Part shown: piece by piece, positions 11,784 through 30,081 of the stretch
Layout of the letters: each line of letters begins with the position of its first letter
Position numbering within the stretch: position 1 is the first letter of the stretch
Assembly (NCBI GenBank): GCA_021234155.1
Contig: JAJEKV010000130.1
Location: forward strand, 1,441,455-1,505,454
Source: Isoetes taiwanensis
Taxonomy: Eukaryota > Streptophyta > Lycopodiopsida > Isoetales > Isoetaceae
Direction of reading: 5' to 3'
Length of the DNA: 64,000 bases
Notes under the pieces: model-generated
Seen by the model: only the letters and a program-made list of their open reading frames with translations
What the model was told of the DNA's origin: nothing
Databases searched by the model: none
Position numbers and translations under genes: made by a program

Positions 11784-13233
11784 CTACAGCATGATTTCCT
11801 GAGTGGAGGGCATAAGTTGAAGTGGAGCTTTGGCCTCCAGCATAAGAAGCGCATCAGACATGGAAGGCCGTTTCTCAGGATCCCACTATTTGGGCTTGCA
11901 CTTTATCCAAGAATTTTGGATAGCACGGTCCACAAGGTTACTGGGGAAGAAGTCTGCAATTCCACAATTTGCAATGGCATCAGTAACTGATTTCCCTGGA
12001 AGATTCAGCACTCTTTCTGCACTAACAATTTCTAAGAGGATCACACCATAACTGTACACGTCCATCTTGCCATTTCGATCTGTTCCAATAAAGTACTCTG
12101 GAGCAACATACTCTGAACTTTCGATTAGATTGTCCCGCAATCTGTTGAGACCAAACTGCCCAATTTTAGCATCAAAATTAGCATCCAAAAAGATGTTTTG
12201 GGCCTTCAGATCCAGAAGAAAAACTTGCTGCTCATGAAGGTAAGCCATTCCAGATGCAATTCCTGTAATGATGTTGAATCTCTTTATCCAACTCATTGGG
12301 CTAATGATGTTGTTAAATATCCATGCATCTAGTGAATCCTTCACTACATATTCATAAACAAGAACTCTGTGAGACCCCTGGTTGCAATAGCCAAGAAGCT
12401 GAATCAGATTATTATGATGCATTTGGGAGATGGTAGAAATTTCAGCAGAAAAGTCCCCTGTAGTTTTCAGCACTTGGACAGTTAAATGAATTCCATTCTG
12501 AGACTGAGCTTTATACACAACTGCAAGTCCATCTTCGCGAATTTTATCTTTGTAATTTTTCGTCATTCCTTGTATCTCTGAATAAGAATACACCTTAAAA
12601 CCTATTCCAAAGTCTGAAGTAACATGCTTAGTATTTTGTTGCTCATGTTCTGCATTAATATCCTTACCTTCATCACAGCCATCCTCCTGTTCATGATTTG
12701 CAGGCTCCTTGCGCTCAATATCTCTATTGTCTTTCTTGTTCTGACATGTGACAAAAATATTCCAAGCCAGCATAATAACACAAACTATAAACAATATTAT
12801 TCCCACGATGATTCCTGCCAAAGCCCTTCCACAAAGTGAAGAATTTCTGTTATGATGTGATGTGTTGTTAAAGATAGCTCTAAGGAAAATAAAATCATTC
12901 TGATCGGAGGTATTTTTGAGACTACCAACTTCTGTAAACATTAACACACATTTACCTGTATCATTGAAGAAGGCAGCATAACAACTCTTGTTTTGGCTAC
13001 ATCTATGCTTGCAAACTGAAGGGCTAGTGACATTTTTTGAAGGGATATGTACCTTGGAAATCAGAATAAGTAATACCAGATATCTCTAAAAACTTATTCT
13101 TGTAGCCAGTGTCACACGTGCAACCGTTAGAAGACAAATGAACAAAATGTTGGGGGCAAGAACATTGGCCCTCAGAGCAAATCTCATAATGTTGAAAATA
13201 ACAAACAAAACAGATAATTGTTTCAAGACACAC
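11784..13233 (-). pseudogene. Lectin-type receptor-like kinase relic (pseudokinase)
   Basis: On the minus strand the order is: a cysteine-rich EGF-like piece (13233-13024, C.EGQCSCP), a PAN/apple-like piece in another frame (CSQNKSCYAAFFNDTGKC), a transmembrane helix (about residues 44-67 of the 353-codon frame), an acidic linker, and a kinase domain. This is the layout of G-type lectin SD2-5-like receptor kinases at the plasma membrane, but the lectin domain and signal peptide are missing. The glycine loop is degraded (REDGLAVVYK), the ATP-binding Lys is Gln (LTVQVLK), and DFG is QFG. The catalytic Asp survives in LLDLKAQN. A TAG at 11886-11888 is followed in frame by DPEKRPSMSDALLMLEAK to 11784, so the kinase C-lobe is complete apart from that stop. 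Confidence 0.75.
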
Positions 13234-13355
13234 CTTGGTCTATCAGCTCTCTAACACAAAATATCAGCTTCACACACAAATATCGATCCTTATATTAAAA
13301 CAGAAAGCATGCAGGATAGCATGATGCTTGTATCGCATGCTTGAACATATAGACA

Positions 13356-13465
13356 GGATGCTGGCCAAAATTGCCATACATGGCTACTAGAGCAAAAGCT
13401 TTTATACAGAATGCTGGCCAAAATTGGCATGCATGGCTACAAGAAGCAGAAGCTTTTATACACAG
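13356..13465. repeat. Two-copy tandem repeat, about 54 bp
   Basis: Adjacent copies share ATGCTGGCCAAAATTG, then CATGGCTAC, then AAGCTTTTATACA. They lie between the kinase relic and the next gene, and overlap no recognised coding sequence. Confidence 0.7.
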
Positions 13466-13547
13466 CACAGAAAAAAGGAAACATATGCCCAAAGAAAAAA
13501 CAAATGACCTGGGAGATTATGCCAAACTTCTTGGTGCAAAGAGCCGA

Positions 13548-14294
13548 TCAAACATCAAAAGGAGATCCAACGGGTTGCCAGTTTTCTGCGTCCTGATTTG
13601 GGTAGCCGATGTCACGGTAACTAGAAGCAATGCCTGCCTTCTCGTCCTTGTACTGGAGGAAGAACCGCTCAAACTTGGGGCGGGTGATGTCACGATCAGG
13701 GAGAACGGCGTCAGGGCCATCACCAAACATGTCAAGAAGGTGGGAGCAAAACATCCAGACGGCCTCAAGGTGATGGACGGAGAGGGGCTTGAGGTCAGAG
13801 CGGCAGACGAGGGCGGTTCCGACGCCGGCCTGGTAAAAGGGAGGGGCGAAGCCGGAGACAGGGTCGATCATGAGGTAGGTGATGAGCTGATTGTCGTAGT
13901 GGGCTCGGTTGGGGTGAGAGAGGGGATTTGGCAGAGGCTTCTCCAAATAAACGCGCAGAGGCAGGTCGATGCGCTGCGAAACGGGAGAGATGGGCGCAGA
14001 CAAGATCGGGTGCGAGACGGGCAGCTGAAGAGTCTCCCAATGACCAGGTTCTCCGTCGCAGTGTACCCGGATGCATTGCACCGTCTTTTCTTCTTTTGCC
14101 TGCCCGGATCTTCCCTCCCCAATGCCCTTTGCGGTTTTCGGCTCGGGCTTCGGCTTTAGCTCCTCTTCTTTCGCCTGCTCGCTGCGTTTTCGCTCCCCAA
14201 CTGCCTCTGCCCGCTTCGGCTTCGGCTTGGGCTCCTCGTCTTCCTCGGAAGAGTCTGTGTCGATGTGATCCCACTTGCTGTAGTCGATCACCAT
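13548..14294 (-). CDS. Conserved-looking 248-residue protein, function unknown
   Basis: An uninterrupted single-exon frame, the best candidate for a live host gene here. Residues 1-22 read MVIDYSKWDHID followed by an acidic serine run (TDSSEEDEE). That resembles the N-terminal segment of the kinase co-chaperone Cdc37, including a likely CK2 site, but the rest does not look like Cdc37. Residues 23-80 are a low-complexity Lys/Pro/Glu/Ala linker. From about 82 on the protein is well mixed, with VGTALVCRSDLKPLSVHHLE and DRDITRPKFERFFLQY, suggesting a globular domain I cannot name. No signal peptide or membrane segment. The start is supported by a second genomic copy of the promoter and first 11 codons at 54641-54787. 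Confidence 0.7.
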   Translation of the reverse strand: MVIDYSKWDHIDTDSSEEDEEPKPKPKRAEAVGERKRSEQAKEEELKPKPEPKTAKGIGEGRSGQAKEEKTVQCIRVHCDGEPGHWETLQLPVSHPILSAPISPVSQRIDLPLRVYLEKPLPNPLSHPNRAHYDNQLITYLMIDPVSGFAPPFYQAGVGTALVCRSDLKPLSVHHLEAVWMFCSHLLDMFGDGPDAVLPDRDITRPKFERFFLQYKDEKAGIASSYRDIGYPNQDAENWQPVGSPFDV

Positions 14295-14348
14295 TGCTCT
14301 GCCTGTCCCGTCCGCTTCTTCCGCCCGCGATTAAACTATGCCCTAATC

Positions 14349-14400
14349 TAACCCTAAATTAATCCTTTCAAGAACATTCCTTCCACGTGGCATTATATGC
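14349..14400 (-). promoter_or_regulatory. Promoter elements: TATA, G-box, telo-box
   Basis: Reading toward the 248-residue gene, GCATATAATG (TATA-like, about 100 bases before the ATG) overlaps a perfect G-box CACGTG at 14384-14389. A telo-box-like AATTTAGGGTTAG follows at about 14349. The same order exists upstream of the truncated paralogue at 54755, where the G-box is mutated to CATGTG but the telo-box is kept. Roles are inferred from plant promoter motifs. Confidence 0.45.
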
Positions 14401-14565
14401 TGGCAACTTCACAGAAATCTAACAAATATCTCACTGAGATTCTCTTTGCTTTGTCATTTTGAGAAAAAAGAGAATTTCCATCACCACCTTGTATATTATA
14501 TATATATATATATGTTAGAAAAGGATTTAAGCTTGCATCATGTTCCAGTGCATGCACATTAAAAA

Positions 14566-14725
14566 TGATAACTAGTGGGTTTTGAACGCACCCGTATCCA
14601 ATGGTCTAACCACCCTGCTATGATCACCGTGGACATAGATCATTCATGCCACCCAATGATAGCTAGTGGGATTTGAGCTTGGGTGGGGCACACTCGTAAC
14701 CAATAACCTAACCACTAGGCTATCA
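14566..14725 (-). mobile_element. Dimeric tRNA-like SINE, copy 1
   Basis: Minus-strand 14725-14657 has tRNA architecture: acceptor TGATAGC pairs with GCTATCA, with A-box-like TAGCCTAGTGGTTAGG and B-box-like AGCTCAAATCC between. A second tRNA-like unit follows (ATAGCAGGGTGGTTAGA, then CGTTCAAAACCC, ending TTATCA) to 14566. Two RNA polymerase III box pairs in series suggest a dimeric SINE. The parent tRNA is not identifiable. Confidence 0.6.
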
Positions 14726-14968
14726 TCTCAATAAGTTGTTCTTCCAAACTGGTGAGGGGAATCGCATAGTAACCATACAACACACCATCTATTGCAGAGG
14801 CTTGAAGAATATGTACATATATATGTGCACATTTTTTCAATGGCAAAGATAACGTACCTCAGTACCTCAGTGACACCTTGTTGTATTGGTTGCCACATGA
14901 CATCCTCTAAAGGATTTTAATTCATTAACGTTCTTTAATAAAGTTTTATGTATGTCTCATGTCACGGA

Positions 14969-15128
14969 ATGATAGCGAGTGAGTGGACACCCCGTATACA
15001 ATGGTTTGACCACTCAGCTATGTTCACCATGAACACGGATCATCCACGCCACCCGACGATAGCCAGTGGAATTTGAGCCTAGGCGAGGTTCACCCGTAAC
15101 CAATAGCCTAACCACTAGACAGTCACTG
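14969..15128 (-). mobile_element. Dimeric tRNA-like SINE, copy 2
   Basis: Same two-unit layout as 14566-14725, diverged by many substitutions: CTAGTGGTTAGGCTATTGG and GGCTCAAATTCC in unit one, TAGCTGAGTGGTCAAACC and TCCACTCACTCGC in unit two. It lies about 240 bases from copy 1 in the same orientation. Confidence 0.6.
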
Positions 15129-15770
15129 CGATGAGTATAGTCACTGCGATGAGTATTTTCTTCAATCTTGTAAGTAAAAAGAATAACATAGTAAGTATAT
15201 GTAGGATGTCATATACATATATCCACACAAGTAAAAATAACGTATGTAACACATCGTTGTACATCCCTTGAGGATTTTATAATTCATTGACGTTACTTAG
15301 TGATGTTCTATGAGGAAATGATAATGCACCTTAGCAATAAACAACATTTGGTGTGGTGGCCACATGTTATCTCCATAAGGCTATTGATTTATCCCATAAA
15401 CAAAGTATAATGTACCTCAATAGTAGTTGTGTTGTCCCCCTCCCCTCCCTTTCCTCCCACCTTCTTTGTTGGTGTTATGAGATAAGAATTTTCAAATCTG
15501 CTCATTGATAAATGTGTTACATGCAATCAACATTTGATGGATTAGTGGTTCCATGACAAGGAAAACGTTTAAGTTACATCTGTAGAAGGTTTATGATTGC
15601 TCCCGTGTATGTATTGTTCATTTTCAAGAGCAAATATAACATACAAGCACAAATTAATTAATTAGAGAATACATGCAAATTTTGAGAATTTTGAGGGGAC
15701 AACTTTAGGCCCACCACAAGGTAAAAAAGGTAATACTGTACCTTTACATTATTACTCAACTCAAATTCAA
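15129..15770. other. No gene recognised
   Basis: AT-rich sequence; a 19-base phrase (AGTCACTGCGATGAGTAT) is tandemly repeated at its left edge. Nothing else is supported. Confidence 0.35.
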
Positions 15771-15834
15771 ATCATCCCGTCCATATTTGGCGGGACATTT
15801 TGATCATCCCATCCATATTGGGCGGGACATTTTG
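15771..15834. repeat. Two tandem 32 bp units
   Basis: ATCATCCCGTCCATATTTGG plus CGGGACATTTTG is repeated once with three mismatches (15771-15802, 15803-15834). The CCCG/CGGG arms make each unit a small hairpin. Confidence 0.8.
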
Positions 15835-17210
15835 AAATGGTTGTGGATACATAAACATTGCCTCCCTTGACAGAGCTTCCAAATTGTATATGATGCTCTG
15901 CTTTTTTTTATTATCTTTGGGAACTTCAGAAGCATGATTAGTGGTCTGATACCTCTTCCAGATAGGCAGCTTGGATATGGCCGCCACAGCTGCAAGAACA
16001 CAGGGACAATCTTGGCTTCTTATTCCTCAGCCAAATCTGTAGATGTCGTCTATGCCATGGCCTTCTTCAAAACTGAATAATGATTGAAGATGCTTATGCC
16101 CTGTTACGGCTACACTTCGGCCTACAATGATCTGTAAGCTTCTTACCATTTGTCTGCCCTTTGCTACTGTAAGGGTCAGAAAGCGGCATCTGCAAGAGCT
16201 TTCTACACAATTCAAGCATGAAGTAATCAAATATGCTTCTAAAAAAAAGGGTAGAACAGGAGATACCAGAAGGGGGTAATCTTTGTTCTTTAAGAATCTG
16301 CTCCTATGAAACTTATACTGTACCAATCTAAAGCGAGATCTTCCTATATCCAAAGGTAAGCCCTTGAACTTAAGGAAAGGGAAACAGAAAAAATCATAGA
16401 AAGGGAGCACAAAAATCATAGAAAGGGTAAAGAAGGCTGCAAGTTCGCTGGAACTTCCCCTGGAGTTTTCTTGATTTATTTCTAGCATTTCCGCTTAACC
16501 ATTTCCTTAAGCCCTGCTATGGACACCAATTTGTTATTTCCTGTTTCATTCCCGACGATTCATCCTTTCTTTGCTGCCAGAGCTTGTCATTTCACTGCAA
16601 ATTCGCCTCCAAATCCTTGTTTGCCTCTATGCTCCTTGTTTCGGTGCCTCCATACTCCATGTTTGCCTTCAGACAAAAGAAAACAGCATAAGCAAAAGAT
16701 CCTTGACTCGAAAAAAAAATGAAAAGCGAAGATCAAAGTAGAAACAGTCACATTTATTGCCTGCCAATAGGAACCGCCAAACTAATCTTCTTTCATTGCT
16801 GCAAACCGAGGAATTTAGATATCGAGGCCCGAGTTGGATCCCGAGGGGCGGAGTTAGGCCATAACATGCAAGCCGATAGGAGCTTGAAGGGTTGAAATAT
16901 AGTGAAGAGTATAGACAGAGAATATACATCCATTTGCATTTGAAATTTATCCCGCCCATTGGTGGGAGGGAGGACGGGATAATTTGAATGGAAGTTTTCA
17001 AATGTTTATTGCTTGCTCGAAATTCATTTGTTAAAGAAAGGTGGTGAGAAAAAAGAACACAGATCTTGGGCGTACCATCTGTGGCAACAAAGCGGAAATA
17101 AGATCGACATGAAGGATAAGCTTTACTTAATATTTGGCAAAAGCCTTTGCTCAAAATCTCTGCAGCAACAAGAAAAATTTGAAATAAAGTCAAACAAAAG
17201 TCGCAATAGA
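15835..17210. other. No gene recognised; one hairpin-like repeat
   Basis: Minus-strand frames of 153 and 174 codons lie here but show no domain and skewed composition. At about 16940-17008, AAATTTATCCCGCCC is followed by GACGGGATAATTT, then matching CATTTGAAA/TTTTCAAATG outer arms, a small MITE-like hairpin. A 19-base phrase with AAATCATAGAAAGGG is duplicated near 16390-16425. Confidence 0.35.
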
Positions 17211-17321
17211 GTGTAGAGGTATCGGTTGTCTCTTTGGGGCGGTTCTCCTTCCTCCCTGCTTTTTTGTAACATTACCATTCTTTTAATATATTGATTGACA
17301 CGGTTCTTCAAAAAAAAAAGG
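17211..17321 (+). mobile_element. 5'-truncated L1-type LINE tail with target duplication
   Basis: A 111-base insertion ends TTTTAATATATTGATTGACA then GGTTCTTC and ten A residues, the usual 3' end of plant L1 elements. It is flanked by CGCAATAGA at 17202-17210 and 17322-17330; the match extends to 15 bases with one mismatch. This is a clean target-primed insertion of only the 3' end. Confidence 0.75.
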
Positions 17322-17330
17322 CGCAATAGA

Positions 17331-24571
<7,241 letters not shown>

Positions 24572-25246
24572 GCACTTAGCAAAACATCTTTCTTTCCAAT
24601 TTAATGCTTGAGATGTTGAATATGCTTTGTCTTGCAAAGCATGTTAAAGCGAAGTGGGTGTCTGTTGGATGAAAGAGGCCAGTGTCTGTTGTATGCTTGA
24701 AGTATTTTCCATAACCTCTCTAGCCCTTTCTTGCTGATCAGCATCCCATATTGAAAGCCATCCAAATCTATTTTTCTTAATTGGATTTGGGTTTTGCAAA
24801 ATGCTATGGAGTTTGCTCTTGGAATTTTGGGTTCATGAACAGATCAATTCCGTGTTGTGGCTTACAAATTTAGGTTCTTTGGTATAAAAAAGAAACAGAG
24901 GTTCTTTTTGCTTGAATATTCAAACATATGGTCCTTGAACGAACATTGATGACAGGCGTGTTATTAGCAATTTTATTCCCCAAGCCCTGAGGTACACATG
25001 CATATGAACAAAGCCGTTGTCAGTCTGGGCTGGGAGCTTACTATCTTCTACTTTATGTCTGTGACATGGTCAACAAACTTAGTATAACAGTTATCTTAAA
25101 ACACGTGTTCAGTTATCTTAAACACGTTTCCTTCATATTAGTAGTTGGTTTAACATGTTTGTAAAGTGCTGGTATATCCTTCACCATTAACTCCTATTGT
25201 GGGGCGTTGCCATGCCCATTTCTTAGGTTCAAAACAATATGTGAAA

Positions 25247-25290
25247 CTAGTTAGGGTGCCCAACGTTGTTAAGCAAAGTTTGAAAACATA
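25247..25290 (-). mobile_element. Degenerate Helitron-like 3' terminus
   Basis: On the minus strand, AACAACGTTGGGCACC then CTAACTAGT parallels the good Helitron ends GCAACGCTGGGCACC then GTTACTAGT. The left hairpin arm has decayed. Orientation matches the end at 40398. Confidence 0.4.
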
Positions 25291-25395
25291 TAAATGATAA
25301 TCCACCAATGCGAAGGCTACTGTCCATATGTTATGTCCATGTGTTCAAAACTTTAATCAGAAGGGCCTATTGCGACGTTCATTCAAATGATACTC

Positions 25396-25493
25396 TCTAT
25401 AAGTTAGAATCTAACATTTAGGTAGAATTAGATTATGATTATTGTCTATAAATTAGAATCTAACATTTAGGTAGAATTAGAATATGATTATTG
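25396..25493. repeat. Two tandem 49 bp units
   Basis: TCTATAAGTTAGAATCTAAC followed by ATTTAGGTAGAATTAGA is repeated once with two mismatches (25396-25444, 25445-25493). Confidence 0.85.
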
Positions 25494-26777
25494 TTCTTTC
25501 AAAATAGTGATATATGCAACTCCCACTCTTTAATGTCTTCTCACCAGCATGTTAGACCAATAAGCAATATCTCATAGCCAAGACATAAGGCAAGGTTTTA
25601 AGGAATTTAAGGGCGTAGAAATTCCTCTTTCAGAAGGTGAACACTTTGTTGTCCATTGATCTTATGAAAATAGTTCATGTGACTTATGAAAATAGTTCAT
25701 TGACCTTTGCATAGACAATGGTACAACCACATCCCCTTGTGGATTTCAATTCTGTGATATTCATGGAAGTTGCTTTCCAGTTGTTCATTTCGTCCTTTCC
25801 TTGTCTTACATTCCTCCATTTTTTTATTCTGTTGTAAATTGAAGGAGATTTACATGTTTTTTACAATTGGATCCTTTTTTAAGCTAAGTTAAAATAGTTT
25901 GATATAAAGAATTAATGTGTTTCAATTACATGTGTTGTAGTGTTACAATTGCTTTTGATGGTTAACAATTATAAACAAATTTGAAACTAAACCATTATCA
26001 TTTATAGAAACTTAAAGCATTGTTGGGCGTAGTGTTGCTACATATCTTTTGCTCATTGAGTATAACCATGTTAAAACCTTACAACCACATACCTGCTTCA
26101 AATGCTGAGCCAGTATCTCAAACATATGCGACATATTAATGCTCGCCTTTATTAGAAGTTATACTTCAGGTGTTCCCCTTAAAACCATAACGTACATTAG
26201 ACTTACAGATTATTTGATACTATTTCTTATAAATTGCACTTGCGTAAATTGTTCCATGGTTCCGCGACATAATATGATGCAAGTATTTGATGAAAATATG
26301 GCACAATTGACATATATTTTTTGCCTGGCGCTTCATGCCAATTTTGTTTTATGCTCATTAGGCTCATGACATACATTACATTGTTAAATTGCATAAGCGA
26401 TTAATGTGAGCATGAGATTGAACAAACAAAAATAATTTCTAATTATTATCTCATGAAAGCATCATGCCGGTTGTTGAGTAATATATGGTACACAACCAAT
26501 TCATTTAACCTGTTGGAACATACGTTATACAAATCCCCTCTTTTAATTTTCGTTATGAACAACTCATTCTATATTGAAATATGATGATACCACCATCCCA
26601 GGAGAGTATCCATGTACATTTCAAAGGCCAAGCTTGTAGTTGAATCATCCTGCAACTACTGCAACCTCCGTCCCAACTGAGCATAGCAGTACTTGCAAAC
26701 CCCTTCCAAGTTCCGCAGTACCTTAACCATAAATAATATACAATAAGCACTTCATTTATAAATAAAAATCACTAAAC

Positions 26778-26954
26778 TCTTTGGCGCTCACAGTTTCATT
26801 TGTATTTGCATCAACAATTTGCATCATCTCATGTGCATCATTTTTATCTACTCCAATTCACTGATTACTCTTTGGCGCTCATAGTTCCGTTTGTATAACA
26901 ATTTGCATCATCTCATGTGCATCATTTTTATCTACTACCAATTCATTGATTATC
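26778..26954. repeat. Two tandem units of about 90 bp
   Basis: Each unit begins TCTTTGGCGCTCA and contains CAATTTGCATCATCTCATG then TGCATCATTTTTATCTACT. The second copy lacks a few internal bases. Confidence 0.8.
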
Positions 26955-28217
26955 ATGCAACTCTGCCGTGCTTGACACTGTCTTTCCAAGCATCATAAAC
27001 ATCAATTGTCTTTCCAAACATCATAGGCATCAACTGCAAATATTTACAATAAGAGCTTAACCCATGGTTCCATAAAAAATCCCTACAACGAAGCCTTCAT
27101 GTACTGCTCTTAACATCGTTCTTATGCAAGCTGCAATCCCTCATGATGGTATACAAATGTAAATCACATATTAAATATGGTACTGCAGGTAGTAATTGAG
27201 AATGTCATAGAAATGAATGTAGAACTGATGCAGAACGCCATACCACAATTACTATGCAGTTGAATCCCAAAAATGATTTCTCTCAATTGATATTCAAATC
27301 AAAATGGTTTGGATTCTACGAATATTGCAACTTGGATGATAAGACTGTAAATATGTAGGCAATTTGAGGTCCCAAGAACTCCAAAGGAAGGCTAGCTTTT
27401 ACAGAACTACAAAAGAAGGTGGATGGCACATATAAAACGGAAGTATCTTCCATCTAAAATAGAGCAAAAAGCTATCTGAAAACACAAAACACATCTATAC
27501 ATCATGATACAGTGTGTATACCAATATACCTGGGAATAATAATGCACCCGTTACCCCTGAACTGCAACTTCCTGAGCTTCAATAGCACAACAAACAATCA
27601 ATCATGTGTCATTGAAACCTAGATTTTGCAACATAATTATGAGCTGTCTTGCCATGCCCAACAACAAAGAGAAAAAAAATGGAATGATTTCATACCTATG
27701 CAAAGACTTCAAAAGTATTTACCCTGAGAAGAGCGATTCTCTTATACTGCATATGCAGATAGTGGATCCATCTACCCGATTATGACTTTAGCCCATATCT
27801 CAACTTCTGAAGAACAGTCAAATCGTCTTCAAAAAATATCCCATTCATCTGTAACATAAATTGTCTCATCATTGAAAAGGAACGGGAAATAGAGACAGGG
27901 AATAAAAAGAAAGGGAAGATGGGATGTTCCTCTAGCTGCTATAGACAACATGTTCTGACACCATGAGGTTGAACTCGGTCCGATCTGTTTCTCTATTCTT
28001 AAAGCATTAAGGTTAAACTCGCTTAGCTCTGTTTTCAAATCCAGCTGTGAAAGGAAGGGGAGCGTGATAGTAGGAGCAGCAGTCTGACATAGTTTTAAAC
28101 CATGCTAAGATCAGATTAGCCACAAACATAAAACAGGGGAGTGGTTATCAGGAGCAGCAGCATTTTTATAAGATCCCTAAACCCTACCTTTCTTACCATG
28201 CACTTCCTTACAAATGC

Positions 28218-28832
28218 TGAAGTCAGAAACAATTATTAGTTGGCCTTTACAATCATAATATCAACTTAACTTGTTCAATCTTTAACAAATAAGAATGAGA
28301 ATGAGAATGAGAATGATTTTTTGAGAATGAGAAATCGAATGAGAATGAGAATGAGAATGATTTTTTATCGTCCACTGAGGCCAATCGGCCTATGGGACCC
28401 ATAAGAGAAGATCTAGCACTTATAATTCCTTAAGAGCCATCGTGCAACATTATTCACAAAACCATTATAACAATCATAGTGCAACGCAATGGTATCGACC
28501 ATTTCATTATTCGCATGTTGACTATAATATCATTAGATCGAACTTCAACCTTGCTTCTTATATTAGGCCGGATCCGACACCAATGGATACCATATCAATC
28601 TGTGATTACAGGATAAATGCTTAGTGATCCGTCGGACGAGCCATTATCTTTTGGCTCGAAATAGTCGAGACCCAATAAATATTTATCCATTTATAGATCT
28701 TAAACTGTTATTTAATCCTTTTACCATATATAAGTTCGATCTTGAAACTATTAAGGTTTAATGACTTCCCAACCATTGAAACTCAATTGTGTAATGTCAT
28801 AGCAACATATCATGACATGATTTCTAACAACA
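28218..28832 (-). repeat. Copia 3' LTR (615 bp, with LINE-tail insertion)
   Basis: Pairs with 33311-33872. It is longer because of the inserted block at 28291-28402 and has lost some bases present in the other copy around 28480 and 28650. Termini are TG...CA. Confidence 0.92.
28291..28402 (-). mobile_element. Severely truncated LINE 3' end
   Basis: Inside the LTR, repeats of GAATGA precede a phrase with GGCCAATCGGCCTATGGGACCC. The sister LTR reads straight through TTAACAATTAAGAGAAG, proving an insertion; a 4-5 base duplication (TAAG or ATAAG) flanks it. The same phrase closes the LINE nested in the Gypsy element at 47510-47550. Only the last roughly 110 bases were inserted. Confidence 0.7.
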
Positions 28833-28841
28833 CTCCTCCTT
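28833..28841 (-). promoter_or_regulatory. Copia polypurine tract
   Basis: On the minus strand AAGGAGGAG lies directly against the 3' LTR, the usual primer site for plus-strand DNA synthesis. Confidence 0.75.
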
Positions 28842-28958
28842 CATGTCATGATCCTGAATCCGGCTGAGGTAACTTGTCTAATGCAACAATTTATCACATT
28901 CCATATATTCCCAGCATGGACCTGAACTTGTCAAACTTAGTCTGTGGCAAAGCTTTAG

Positions 28959-29534
28959 TTAATATGTCTGCAGTTTCTTTTTGGCAACTTGTTCCCTGAT
29001 AAAATGCATATGAATTTCGATGTGCTTGGTTCTCTGGTGCATAACTGGATTTTTAGTAATAGCTATGCAGCTTAAGCTATCACTTAATAATATAGTGGGA
29101 TTAATTTGAATTATCCCTAACTCATTGAGCAATCTTCTTGCCCACACTATTTCCTTAGCAGCCAATGTTGTTGCAGCATACTCTGCTTCAGCAGAAGACA
29201 TTGCTACACTATTTTGTTTTTTTTATTTCCAAGCAACTGACCCTCCAGCTAACATTAAGGTGAATCCTGATGTTGATTTCCTTTGGTCTAGATCAGAAGC
29301 CCAATCTGCATCACAATAAGCTTGTAGTTGCAAATGACTACTTGAGAAGCAAATACCTTCATCTTGAGTCCCTTTGAGAAATCTTAGTATCCTCTTAGCA
29401 GCTATCCAGTGAGTCTTTCCTGGGTTATTGGAATATCTGCTTAACAAACTAACAGAGAATGCAATGTTAGGGCGTGTGCAATTAGCTACATACAAGAGAC
29501 AACCTATTAGTTCTCTGTATGGAATATTTGACAT
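28959..29534 (-). pseudogene. Copia RNase H
   Basis: Degrades RNA in the hybrid. The N-terminal part (29534-29223) has YCDADWASDLDQRKSTSG with the catalytic Asp, preceded by the connection phrase YRELIGCLLYVANCTRPNIA. The second part (29201-28959) has MSSAEAEYAATTLAAKEI (Glu) and LLSDSLSCIAI (Asp). A stop/frameshift near 29215-29222 separates the halves, where family members normally run SWKS.KQ..VA.SS.EAEY. Confidence 0.85.
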
Positions 29535-30081
29535 TGCAAAGTCACAAGAGGAGTAGCAGCACTATTGCAATTTTCCATTCCAAGCCTGTCAAGAATATTT
29601 TGAATGCTTATTCTCTGAGTAAGAATAAGTCTTCTTTCACCTCTGTTTCTTGTTACTTCAATCCCTAAAAATCTATTGAGCTCTCCAAGATCTGTCATCT
29701 TGAATTTGGACTTGAGAATTTGTTTGCAGTCATTTAGACATGTGATATCATTGACCACCATAATGCAATCATCTACATATAATGCAATGATGCAAAAATT
29801 CTGTTTGTCCTTAAATAAATATATATTCCCATCACTCTCAAGTTTTTTAAATCCACTTATTCTCAAAAAAATGTCCATACACTTATACCACTCTCTAGGG
29901 GATTGCTTGAGCCCATAAACTGCTCGTTTAAATTTCCAAACCATTCCTTTACCCTGTTCAAATCCTTCTGCTTGTTGCATAAATATATCTTCTTCAAGTT
30001 TTGCATTTAGAAATGCAAACGATGAATTTCTAAATCATTTGCACTAGCATATGCCAAGAGAATCCTGATGCTTGCAAGTTT
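29507..30081 (-). pseudogene. Copia reverse transcriptase, C-terminal part
   Basis: Contains FKRAVYGLKQSPREWYKCM, the YVDDCIMV active site, and LGELNRFLGIEVTRN. At about 30010 a short deletion removes the MDVKT motif that normally carries the first catalytic Asp: the minus strand goes from DLEIHR to AFLNAKLEED with a frame change. Joins the N-terminal part once the MITE at 30082-30309 is removed. Confidence 0.85.

Noticed and set aside
14349-14360. Interstitial telomere repeat
   Set aside because: Only one or two TTTAGGG-like units occur, in a promoter position; telo-box is the simpler reading.
13371-14362. Plus-strand frames of 262 and 144 codons opposite the 248-residue gene
   Set aside because: They are antisense to a frame with sensible composition, a promoter and a paralogous start; I treat them as shadows.
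16027-17193. Mitochondrial DNA insertion or minus-strand genes of 153 and 174 codons
   Set aside because: Texture is suggestive, but no organellar gene or conserved domain can be recognised; a search against organelle genomes would decide.
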